A DNA stretch of 64,000 nucleotides, taken from contig JBCBTD010000014.1 of the NCBI GenBank assembly GCA_039818825.1, positions 6,706 through 70,705 of the forward strand, in the 5' to 3' direction. The notes under the pieces were generated by a model, which ran no database searches, had not been told where the DNA came from, and worked only from the letters and a program-made list of their open reading frames with translations. This document shows, in pieces, positions 17,064-24,850 of the stretch. Positions within the stretch are counted from its first letter, which is position 1. Each line of letters starts with the position of its first letter. The stretch comes from JBCBTD01 sp039818825 (GTDB taxonomy: Bacteria; Pseudomonadota; Alphaproteobacteria; Geminicoccales; Geminicoccaceae). Both the position numbers and the translations under genes were made by a program.

Positions 17064-18703
17064 GACGAATCGCCTCTGTTCGGGTCTTCGTCGGTGTCCG
17101 ATCCGGGCGATGTGCTGACCCCAGCGCTCTCGCCGATCAGCTTCGACACCATGGCGAGCCGCCGAAGATCGCTCTTCTCGACGAAGTAGACCGTCGAGTC
17201 CTCCTTGGCGTTGACACGTGCTTCGTTCGAGCCGGGACCGCCGTGGAGCGGCGTGCCGAACCGATCGCCGGGACCGAGCCGGCAGGAGTTCGTCGCCGTC
17301 CTTTCGCCGGAAGGGGCGACCATCACGCTGTCGAACGCACCGGAGATCACCACGTAGAGACCGCCGGGGTCGACCCCGGGCTCGACAACCAGGTCACCGC
17401 TCATGAAGCGGATGTAGCGGCTGGCGGCCTGCGTCGTGCGCACCTCGGCGATGCTACGACTGATCATCAAGTCGAGCAGCCAGTCCATGGCGACGCGAAC
17501 ACGCGTCGAGAAGCTGGGCAGAAGGCTCAGGTAGAACGTTCGCCAAGCGGCCCATGCAATCAGTCCGGTAATCTTCACGCCCAGGATATCCGCGACGCCG
17601 GTACGGCCGCCCAAGGATGCCATGGTTCCGAGCGAGCGATACTCGAACGGCTTTGGTGCTTCGCCCTTCAGATGGCCGAGGACGTTCTGCGCCAGAACCT
17701 TCGCTTCCCGAACGGCAAACTGCGCGAGCGGCGGTGCGTAACGGACGTGCGGGTCGGCGGGATCGCCGAGCGGGACAAGAGCATTGTCGCCCAACGCCCA
17801 GACGTCATCCACTCCCCGAACCCGGAGGCAGCGATCGACGACGATCTTGCCACGGTTCAATTGAACCTGGAGCGAGCGCATCAACGGTGATGGCGCGTTG
17901 CCAATGGCGGCGATGATCGTGCCCGCGTCGATCACGTGGCCACCGTCGGTCTCGACGCCGGCCATCGTCGCGCCCTTGATCCCCGTCTTCAGTCGGATGT
18001 CGATACCGCGACCACGGAGCCTGTCAGCCGCGTACCCGGCAAGGTGCTCTGGCAACTCCGGCAGGATTCTCGCGCCGTGCTGGATCAGCACGATCCGGAC
18101 GTCGCTCCGCCGCAGGTTGCGATAGTATCGCAACGACTTGCGGATCAACTCCTGAACTTCGCCGATGATCTCGACGCCGGTAAAACCGCCGCCGATGATG
18201 ACGAAAGTCAGGAGGCGTGACTTGTGCGCGGCGTCCGTGCACTCGTCCGCCTCCTCGAGGCACTGAAGAACGTGATTGCGGATGCGGAAGGCATCCATCA
18301 CGTCCTTCATCACCAGGGCACGATCGGCAAGGCCGGGGGTGCGGCTCAGGTCGACGACCTGACCGAGCGCGATCACCAATTGGTCATAAGGAACGGTCGT
18401 GATCTCATCACCGCTACCGGCATTCATGTGAACCGTCTTGGTCGCAAAGTCGACCTTGCGCACTTCGCCGACGCGAACCGAGATGCCGCGCAGGAACGAC
18501 CGCAACGGGCTCACCGCATCGGCTGGCTGGATGCTGCCACCGGCGACCTCCGAAAGTAGCGGCTGAAACACGAAGAAGTTGTGACGGCTGACCAGTTCGA
18601 TCTGCACATCGGCGCCCGCGCGACGCTGGAGATGCTTGGCTGCGAAGACGCCGCCGAAGCCACCGCCGAGTATAACGATCCTATGCGACATCGTGTTGTG
18701 CAT
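17060..18703 (-). CDS. type II NADH dehydrogenase with C-terminal cyclic-nucleotide-binding-like domain
   Basis: A 547-residue NAD(P)/FAD-dependent oxidoreductase. Residues 6-400 form the NDH-2 core: FAD motif VILGGGFGGVFAAKHL, NADH motif FVIIGGGFTGVEIIGEVQEL and the quinone-side motif VRYAPPLAQFAVREAK. A further 120 residues (about 405-525) resemble a cNMP-binding beta-barrel (SRYIRFMSGDLVVEPGVDPG, then GLYVVISGAFDS and CRLGPGDRFG). Normal NDH-2 is about 430 residues. NDH-2 transfers electrons from NADH to quinone without pumping protons. The added domain may regulate it or bind a ligand. First gene of its operon and divergent from the DoxX-cyd operon. Confidence 0.85.
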   Translation of the reverse strand: MHNTMSHRIVILGGGFGGVFAAKHLQRRAGADVQIELVSRHNFFVFQPLLSEVAGGSIQPADAVSPLRSFLRGISVRVGEVRKVDFATKTVHMNAGSGDEITTVPYDQLVIALGQVVDLSRTPGLADRALVMKDVMDAFRIRNHVLQCLEEADECTDAAHKSRLLTFVIIGGGFTGVEIIGEVQELIRKSLRYYRNLRRSDVRIVLIQHGARILPELPEHLAGYAADRLRGRGIDIRLKTGIKGATMAGVETDGGHVIDAGTIIAAIGNAPSPLMRSLQVQLNRGKIVVDRCLRVRGVDDVWALGDNALVPLGDPADPHVRYAPPLAQFAVREAKVLAQNVLGHLKGEAPKPFEYRSLGTMASLGGRTGVADILGVKITGLIAWAAWRTFYLSLLPSFSTRVRVAMDWLLDLMISRSIAEVRTTQAASRYIRFMSGDLVVEPGVDPGGLYVVISGAFDSVMVAPSGERTATNSCRLGPGDRFGTPLHGGPGSNEARVNAKEDSTVYFVEKSDLRRLAMVSKLIGESAGVSTSPGSDTDEDPNRGDSS

Positions 18704-18895
18704 CAGTTCATATCATCATGGCAGTGTGCGAACTGTAGAGACGCGCGACCGTTTGCCAAAGCACGATGTTCTCCATACCAATTTCTACAGCACGCCCTAG
18801 AAGCCAAGGTCAATGCTCTTGAGACCTCGTTGGTGAGGGGCGACGGCGGCAACGACGTTCCCGTCAATTCGGTCTGGTTTTGCGAGGTCTGAAGC
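18704..18895. promoter_or_regulatory. divergent intergenic region between NDH-2 and DoxX operons
   Basis: A 192-base gap between two divergent operons, so it should hold both promoters. It is less GC-rich than the surrounding genes. I looked for an FNR/FixK box (TTGAT-N4-ATCAA) and a sigma-54 promoter and found neither. Confidence 0.4.
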
Positions 18896-19363
18896 ATGGA
18901 GTGGCTGATCAACGATGCGGCACCGATCTTTGCCCGGATCTGTATCGTCGTCATTTTTCCGTTCAGTGCCATCGACAAAATCATCAACTGGCCAAGCGCG
19001 TTGCAGCAGGCGAACTCCAGCTTCCTACCCGGCGGCCCCGCGCTGCTGGTGCTGGCGATGATCGTTGAGATCGTCACGCCGATCTGCATCATCTTCAACT
19101 GGCAGGCGGGCTGGGCGGCATTCGTGCTCGCGGGCTACTGCGCGGTTACGGCGTTGTTGTATCATAACTTCTGGTCCTATCCGCGGTACTGGGCGTCGGA
19201 CAGCGAAGGGCATTCGCATGTTTGGGACTTCTTCAAGAACTTCGCCATCGTCGGCGGCTGCCTCTTCATCGTTCTCGGCAGTGATCTCGTGTCGATGGTG
19301 GAACGAGACGTGCCGCGCGTTCCCACGTCGACCGAAGACGACTTCGGCGCTCGTCCATCCTAG
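18896..19363 (+). CDS. DoxX-family membrane protein (copy 1)
   Basis: A 155-residue protein with four predicted membrane helices. The DoxX pattern is clear: IVVIFPFSAIDKIINWPSAL, then ALLVLAMIVEIVTPICIIFN and ALLYHNFWSYP. DoxX proteins are small quinol-linked membrane proteins associated with thiosulfate- and sulfane-related oxidation in some organisms and with oxidoreductase complexes in others; no activity is assigned here. A second copy sits at 21873, and the two share the FPFSAxDKII and FWxYP motifs. First gene of the plus operon that ends with cydAB and GH15. Confidence 0.82.
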   Translation: MEWLINDAAPIFARICIVVIFPFSAIDKIINWPSALQQANSSFLPGGPALLVLAMIVEIVTPICIIFNWQAGWAAFVLAGYCAVTALLYHNFWSYPRYWASDSEGHSHVWDFFKNFAIVGGCLFIVLGSDLVSMVERDVPRVPTSTEDDFGARPS

Positions 19364-19496
19364 ACGGCACGCCGGAGGGCCGGGCCGCCAAGCGTCGGGC
19401 TGTCTGAAACCTCGCCATCGTTCGTTCATGGTGGCATGTTTGTCGTCGGGAGTTTCGCCCCGGATCTGCGGGAGGCTCCGGAGCGAGACTGAAACC

Positions 19497-20714
19497 GTGG
19501 CACGTGTTACGGAAATCGGCATCGTTTATCTCGGAGGCCTGACCCAAGGCCTCGCGCTCGTCAGCTTCCCTGCCGCTGCGACCATCCTTACGGCCGCGCG
19601 TGGGTACGGGCTCTCCAGCAGTCAGTATGGCAGCATTTTTCTGCCGCTGTTCGTCGGCGCAGTGCTGGCTTCGCTATTGGCGCCAGTGCTGGCGCGTCAT
19701 CGCAGCCTGAAGCTGGTTCTCGTCATCGGCTTCGCTGCCAATGGCTGTTCCATGGCGACCTTTGCGTTGAGTGCAGCGCTGACCGGTGCTCCGGCGCTTG
19801 CCTATTTGATGGTGCTGGTGGCGACCGGGCTCCTCGGGATCGGCTTCGGCGCCACACTTACCGCGATCAACGCCTTCGCCTCGGAGTTCTTTCCCAACCG
19901 CGGAGAAACCGCCGTCACCGCTTTGCACACGCTGCTCGGGACGGGCACGGCCTTGGCGCCGTTGCTGGTCGCGGCGCTGGCCGGCGGCGGTCTGTGGTGG
20001 GCGCTGCCGGTGGCGGTTGGAGCGGCTTGTCTCGTACTTGCGCTGCTGGCGGCCACGCAGCCCCTTCGAGTTACGGCCGACAGCGGCCAATCGTCGGCGC
20101 TCGGGGTCATGGTGATCGCCCGTGCTTTGCCGAAGCGGATCTGGATCTGGATCGCCTTCGCCCTGCTCTACGGCATCTGCGAAACGCTGTTCGGCAACTG
20201 GGGCACCGTCTACCTGCACGAGCAACGGTCGCTTTCGCCCGCCACGGCCAATCTGGCGCTCGCGCTGTTTTGGGCAGCGGTGACCGTGGGGCGATTGCTG
20301 GCTGCAGTAGCCTCGACCAGGATCGCGCCATTGACGATCTTCCGCTCGTTGCCGGTGCTGATCGCCATCGCCCTGGTGTCGGTGGCGACTTCGGGCGGAG
20401 CAACGTCCGGCGTGCTGGCCTTCGCGCTCGCCGGATTGGCCTGCTCCGCCTGCCTGCCGCTGAGCATCGGTAGCGCCAGCGGGGAGGCGCCGAGGTTCGT
20501 CGAGACCATCTCCGGGTGGATGGTTGCCGCCTATATGATGGGCTACGGCATCGGCGCATTCGCCGTCGGCCCGCTGCGAGAACTGGGCGGTCTCGATCTG
20601 TCGACGGTTTACTACGGCGCGACCGCGATCGCCGCGGTGATGGTCGGCCTCGCCGTCCTGCTGGCGCGGCAGCCGCGCGAGGCCGCAGTTCCCGGAATCG
20701 GAACGACGGGGTGA
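19497..20714 (+). CDS. MFS transporter
   Basis: A 405-residue major facilitator with about twelve hydrophobic helices; the first begins at IGIVYLGGLTQGLALVSFPA. GTG 19497 was chosen because GGAGCGAG lies nine bases upstream and the protein then starts right at its first helix. An ATG at 19428 would add 23 mostly polar residues. The same frame is open much further upstream over the DoxX gene, which is a shadow. Substrate unknown. The stop lies two bases before the start of the next gene. Confidence 0.8.
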   Translation: MARVTEIGIVYLGGLTQGLALVSFPAAATILTAARGYGLSSSQYGSIFLPLFVGAVLASLLAPVLARHRSLKLVLVIGFAANGCSMATFALSAALTGAPALAYLMVLVATGLLGIGFGATLTAINAFASEFFPNRGETAVTALHTLLGTGTALAPLLVAALAGGGLWWALPVAVGAACLVLALLAATQPLRVTADSGQSSALGVMVIARALPKRIWIWIAFALLYGICETLFGNWGTVYLHEQRSLSPATANLALALFWAAVTVGRLLAAVASTRIAPLTIFRSLPVLIAIALVSVATSGGATSGVLAFALAGLACSACLPLSIGSASGEAPRFVETISGWMVAAYMMGYGIGAFAVGPLRELGGLDLSTVYYGATAIAAVMVGLAVLLARQPREAAVPGIGTTG

Positions 20715-20716
20715 TC

Positions 20717-21805
20717 ATGCGGTCGAACCATGCAAGGTCGAGTGACGTTCCTGTCGCGGACCGGCGTGAGCCAGGATCGGCCCGCCGACTTTTCCGCCTA
20801 CTGTTGACGGCCGTTCTGCTGACTTGGTCAGTCGCCGCAACCGCCTTCGACAACGCCCCTGTCGATGTCGAGCGAGTGGCGATGATCGGTTTCACCGTCT
20901 CCGATATGGATCGATCGGTGGCGTTCTATTCCGATGTCCTCGAATTCCAGAAAGTCGCCGATTTTCGGGTGAACGGACCGTCCTACGACCGTCTGCAAGG
21001 CGTGTTCGGCACCAACATGCGCATCGTCCACCTGCGGCTCGGGGAGCAGCTCATCGAGCTGACCCAATACGTTGCGCCACCGGGAGGCCGACCAATCCCG
21101 GTTCCGTCGCGAAGCAACGACCTCTGGTTCGAGCACATGGCGATCGTCGTCGGCGACATGGAAAAGGCCTACGAAGCCCTCCAACGGCACCAAGTGCAGC
21201 AGATCTCGCCCGAACCCCAGACGATCCCGCCATCGAACGTTCCGGCCGCCGGCATCAAGGCGTTCAAGTTCCGGGACCCGGACAATCACGACCTGGAGCT
21301 CATCTGGTTTCCGCCGGGGAAAGGGGCAGAGCGCTGGCAGGAGCCCGGCGACCGCTTGTTCCTCGGCATCTCGCACACGGCGATCACCGTCCGCGACACG
21401 GAGGCGAGCCTTGCCTTCTATCGCGACCTCCTCGGCATGAAGGTGACCGGCGGCAGCCTCAACACTGGCGTTACGCAAGAATATCTCGACAGCGTCTTTG
21501 GTGCTCGGGTCAAGGTCACGGCAGTGTCACCGCCGACCGCGCCTGCACATGTCGAGTTCCTCGAATACGAGGCGCCGCCGGGCGGTCGACCAATGCCCCT
21601 GGATACTGAGGCCAACGACCTTTGGCATTGGCAGACGTCGCTGGTGGTCGAGGACGTACAAGCCGCAGCCGAAACACTGCGCGCCGCCGGTGTCCGGTTC
21701 GTCTCGCCCGAGGTGGTTGCCGTGCCAGACCCGGAACTCGGCTTCTCCGAGGCGATCATGGTGTTGGATCCGGACGGCCACGCCATGCGACTGATCGAGC
21801 GTTGA
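20717..21805 (+). CDS. exported double VOC (glyoxalase-fold) protein
   Basis: A 362-residue protein. Residues 1-45 form a signal peptide with a positively charged start and a hydrophobic run (LFRLLLTAVLLTWSVAATAF), so the protein is probably exported. Two vicinal-oxygen-chelate domains follow, about 52-200 (AMIGFTVSDMDRSVAFYSDV to LELIWFPPGKG) and about 210-360 (ISHTAITVRDTEASLAFYRD to VLDPDGHAMRLIER). VOC proteins bind a divalent metal and include glyoxalases, dioxygenases and resistance proteins. Export is unusual for this fold. Lies between an MFS gene and a DoxX gene; the reaction is unknown. Confidence 0.82.
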   Translation: MRSNHARSSDVPVADRREPGSARRLFRLLLTAVLLTWSVAATAFDNAPVDVERVAMIGFTVSDMDRSVAFYSDVLEFQKVADFRVNGPSYDRLQGVFGTNMRIVHLRLGEQLIELTQYVAPPGGRPIPVPSRSNDLWFEHMAIVVGDMEKAYEALQRHQVQQISPEPQTIPPSNVPAAGIKAFKFRDPDNHDLELIWFPPGKGAERWQEPGDRLFLGISHTAITVRDTEASLAFYRDLLGMKVTGGSLNTGVTQEYLDSVFGARVKVTAVSPPTAPAHVEFLEYEAPPGGRPMPLDTEANDLWHWQTSLVVEDVQAAAETLRAAGVRFVSPEVVAVPDPELGFSEAIMVLDPDGHAMRLIER

Positions 21806-21872
21806 GCAAGGTGGTGGGCCGCATTCGAGCCCCAGGACGGGCTCTCCTCACGCCAACGGAAGGATCATTTCC

Positions 21873-22304
21873 GTGACCATCGTCGACCGGAGCCTGCCCT
21901 TCATCGCCCGTTTTTGCCTCATCCTGCTGTTTCCGTTCAGCGCCCTGGACAAGATCATCGATTACGGCGGCGCCGTCGCGCAGGCTGACGCCTCGGGGTT
22001 GCCGGTACCAGGTTGGTTGCTGCTGTTTCTCGGCGGCAGCCTCGAAGTGTTCGGCTCGCTGGGCATTTTGTTCAACTACTATGCCCGCCCGCTGGCTCTG
22101 TTGTTTTGTTTTTATTGTGTGGCCACGGCGGTGCTGTTTCACGATTTCTGGACTTACCCCTTGGGCAGTGCTGAGTGGCAGGCGAATTTCTGGCCGTTTC
22201 TCAAGAACTTCGGGTTGGTGGGTGGATTTCTCTTCGTTGCCGCCAATGCAAAAATGGAACCGCTTGGCCGTGCCTTGACCTTGGCGCCTCGCCCACCGTC
22301 ATGA
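21873..22304 (+). CDS. DoxX-family membrane protein (copy 2)
   Basis: A 143-residue four-helix membrane protein, paralogous to the DoxX at 18896: LILLFPFSALDKIIDYGGAV, LGGSLEVFGSLGILFNYYAR and AVLFHDFWTYPLG align with that copy in order. GTG start at 21873 preceded by GGAAGGA. It stands 76 bases ahead of cydA. Physical linkage with a quinol oxidase fits the idea that DoxX proteins pass electrons to the quinone pool (inference). Confidence 0.82.
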   Translation: MTIVDRSLPFIARFCLILLFPFSALDKIIDYGGAVAQADASGLPVPGWLLLFLGGSLEVFGSLGILFNYYARPLALLFCFYCVATAVLFHDFWTYPLGSAEWQANFWPFLKNFGLVGGFLFVAANAKMEPLGRALTLAPRPPS

Positions 22305-22380
22305 GCGTGTATCGCGCCGTCCACGCCGCAATGATTCGAAAACGAGATCGCCATGCGCGGTTGATTAGGGAGGACGCGTA

Positions 22381-23790
22381 GTGGATCTCGACCCGGTACT
22401 CTTGTCGCGGATACAGTTCGCATTCGTCATCACGTTTCACATCATATTTCCAGCTTTCACCATCGGACTGGCGGCGTGGCTCGCGGTAATCGAGGGCATG
22501 TCGCTGGCAACGGGCAAGGCCATCTATCGGCGGGTCTTCGACTTCTGGCTCAAGGTGTTTGCGGTCTCGTTCGGCATGGGAGTCGTCTCCGGCATCGTCA
22601 TGGCGTTCCAGTTCGGCACCAACTGGAGTGTCCTCGCCGAACGCACCGGGTCGATCCAAGGACCCCTGCTCGGCTACGAGGCGTTCACCGCGTTTCTTCT
22701 GGAGGCGACGTTCTTCGGCGTCGTCATGTTCGGGCGCAACCGGGTACCGCCGTGGTTCTACCTGCTGTCCTGTTGCATGGTCGCTCTCGGAACGACGGCG
22801 TCGTCCTTTTGGATTCTGGCCAACAACAGCTGGATGCAGGTTCCCGTCGGCTACGAGATCGTCGACGGTGAGATCATCCCGAGCGACTGGCTGGAGATCA
22901 TCGGCGGATACGTCTTCCACATCCGCTGGCTGCACATGTTGCTGGCGGCTTATCTGACGACGGCGATGTGCGTGGCCGCGACCGGCGCCTGGTATCACCT
23001 GCGCCAGGTCCACTTGGCCGAAGGCCGCGTGATGCTGCACTGGGGCTTGGCGCTGGGGGCACTGCTGATTCCGTTCCAACTCTTCGTCGGGCATCTCAAC
23101 GGCGAGTACACGGAAGCGCACCAGCCTTCCAAGTTCACCGCCATCGAAGGGCGGTGGCAAACCGAACGACCTGCCCGCCTGATCCTCTTCGCGTGGCCGG
23201 ACACGGAGAACGAACGCAATCATTTCGAGATCGCCATACCCGTGATCGGAAGCTTCGTCGACGACGGCAACTTCACCTCGGAAGAGCCCGGAATCGTCAC
23301 GATCCCGAAGGACGAGCGCCCGCCCTTCTTGGTGCCGTTTTTCGGGTTCCGGATCATGGTCGCGATGGGGCTCGTGATGCTGGCGATCAGCTGGGGCGGC
23401 ATCCTGCTGCGGCTGTCGGGTCGGCTGGAGACGTCACGCCGGTTTCTGTGGTGTACGTTCCTGTCGTTTCCTTCCGGCTTCATCGCCGTCGTTTCCGGGT
23501 GGTACGTTGCGGAGGTCGGCCGGCAGCCGTGGGTCGTCTATGGGTTGCTCAGGACGACTGACGCCCACACCCCGTCATTGACCGCGGCAGACGTGCTGAC
23601 CTCGCTGATCGGCTATGTCTTCGTCTACACGATCGTTTTTTCTTTCGGCCTCTACTATCTCTATAGGCTGCTTCGCGACGGACCGACCGAGCCGGGCGCC
23701 GACATCTACGGGGCCACCGGCAAGCGCCCGCTGGCCGCCGCGGGCTCGGCGGAGACTGCTACCGGAAGCTTGCCGCGAGCGAAGGAGTAG
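22381..23790 (+). CDS. cydA: cytochrome bd ubiquinol oxidase subunit I
   Basis: A 469-residue subunit I of cytochrome bd. H20 in FAFVITFHIIFPAF is the high-spin haem ligand; the quinol/haem motif SGWYVAEVGRQPWVVYG is near the C-terminal third. The segment between helices 6 and 7 (Q-loop) is short, as in the cyanide-insensitive CioA branch. Start is GTG 22381 (VDLDPVLLSRIQFAF), preceded by GGGAGGA. It oxidises quinol and reduces O2 to water at high affinity without pumping protons, which can protect nitrogenase from oxygen. Followed four bases later by cydB. Confidence 0.95.
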   Translation: MDLDPVLLSRIQFAFVITFHIIFPAFTIGLAAWLAVIEGMSLATGKAIYRRVFDFWLKVFAVSFGMGVVSGIVMAFQFGTNWSVLAERTGSIQGPLLGYEAFTAFLLEATFFGVVMFGRNRVPPWFYLLSCCMVALGTTASSFWILANNSWMQVPVGYEIVDGEIIPSDWLEIIGGYVFHIRWLHMLLAAYLTTAMCVAATGAWYHLRQVHLAEGRVMLHWGLALGALLIPFQLFVGHLNGEYTEAHQPSKFTAIEGRWQTERPARLILFAWPDTENERNHFEIAIPVIGSFVDDGNFTSEEPGIVTIPKDERPPFLVPFFGFRIMVAMGLVMLAISWGGILLRLSGRLETSRRFLWCTFLSFPSGFIAVVSGWYVAEVGRQPWVVYGLLRTTDAHTPSLTAADVLTSLIGYVFVYTIVFSFGLYYLYRLLRDGPTEPGADIYGATGKRPLAAAGSAETATGSLPRAKE

Positions 23791-23794
23791 GTCG

Positions 23795-24799
23795 ATGGAC
23801 GCGTCGTGGTTGGCAAACTACTGGGCCGTACTCATCGCCTTCTCGATCTTGGTCTACGTCCTCCTCGATGGTTTTGATCTTGGTGTCGGCATCTTGTTCG
23901 GCACCACGAGCGACGAGGCCTTTCGCGGCCGCATGATGTCGGCGATCGCGCCCGTCTGGGACGGCAACGAGACGTGGCTGATCCTCGTCGGCGCCAGCCT
24001 GTTCGGCGCCTTCCCGATGATCTATGCGATCTTTCTGCCGGCCTTTTACCTGCCGGTCGCGCTGTTGCTGTTCGCGCTGATCTTTCGGGGTGTCGCGTTC
24101 GAGTTCCGCTACCGAACCGAACGAATGCGGTGGCTGTGGGACTGGGGGTTCTTTCTCGGCTCCGTGGTCGCCGCCTTCGTTCAAGGTGCTGCGATCGGCA
24201 CGATGGTTCAGGAGCTCCCGGTCGTGGACGGCCAGTACGCCGGGGGTTCCTACGAGTGGGTCAACGCCTTTTCGATCCTCTGCGGCGTCGGTTTGGTCTT
24301 CGGCTATGCCTTGCTCGGCGCGTCCTGGTTGATCCTCAAGACCACGGGGAGCCTGCGGGACTGGGCCTACGAACGGGTCGGTTGGCTGCTGATCGGCGTG
24401 GCGGCGTTCCTGGTCATCGCCTTCGTCTTTGCGCTCTTCGAACACTTGCGGGTGATGGACCGCTGGTTGGAGAGCCCCTGGTTGGCGGTGTTTCCCACGA
24501 TCGGCGCCGTCGCTGCGTTCGTTCTCTATCGCGGTTGGCGGCACCGAAGCTCGGACCGGCTGCCCTATGCCATGAGCGCGATCATTTTCATCGCCGCCTT
24601 CCTGACCTTGGCGGGGAGTTTCTGGCCGTACATGATTCCGTTCTCGGTGACGATCCAAGATGCCGCCGCACCGCAACAGTCACTGTCGTTCATGTTCTAC
24701 GGCGCCGGCATCGTCGTCTTCCCCGTCGTGGTGATCTACACCATCGTCGTTTACTGGGTCTTCCGCGGCAAGGTGCGAGAGCATCCCGACTATTCGTGA
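23795..24799 (+). CDS. cydB: cytochrome bd ubiquinol oxidase subunit II
   Basis: A 334-residue subunit II with eight to nine membrane helices. The family's N-terminal signature is clear: LVYVLLDGFDLGVGILFG, then PVWDGNETWLILVGASLFG, and later FRGVAFEFRYR. It packs with CydA to form the oxidase. Start ATG 23795 follows GAAGGAG. No cydX-like small gene was recognised in the 51 bases before the GH15 gene, which agrees with the CIO-type assignment. Confidence 0.95.
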   Translation: MDASWLANYWAVLIAFSILVYVLLDGFDLGVGILFGTTSDEAFRGRMMSAIAPVWDGNETWLILVGASLFGAFPMIYAIFLPAFYLPVALLLFALIFRGVAFEFRYRTERMRWLWDWGFFLGSVVAAFVQGAAIGTMVQELPVVDGQYAGGSYEWVNAFSILCGVGLVFGYALLGASWLILKTTGSLRDWAYERVGWLLIGVAAFLVIAFVFALFEHLRVMDRWLESPWLAVFPTIGAVAAFVLYRGWRHRSSDRLPYAMSAIIFIAAFLTLAGSFWPYMIPFSVTIQDAAAPQQSLSFMFYGAGIVVFPVVVIYTIVVYWVFRGKVREHPDYS

Positions 24800-24850
24800 T
24801 TCCGGGCAACGCGACGGCACCGGGCGCAGACATCAGGAGGTGCAACCAGC

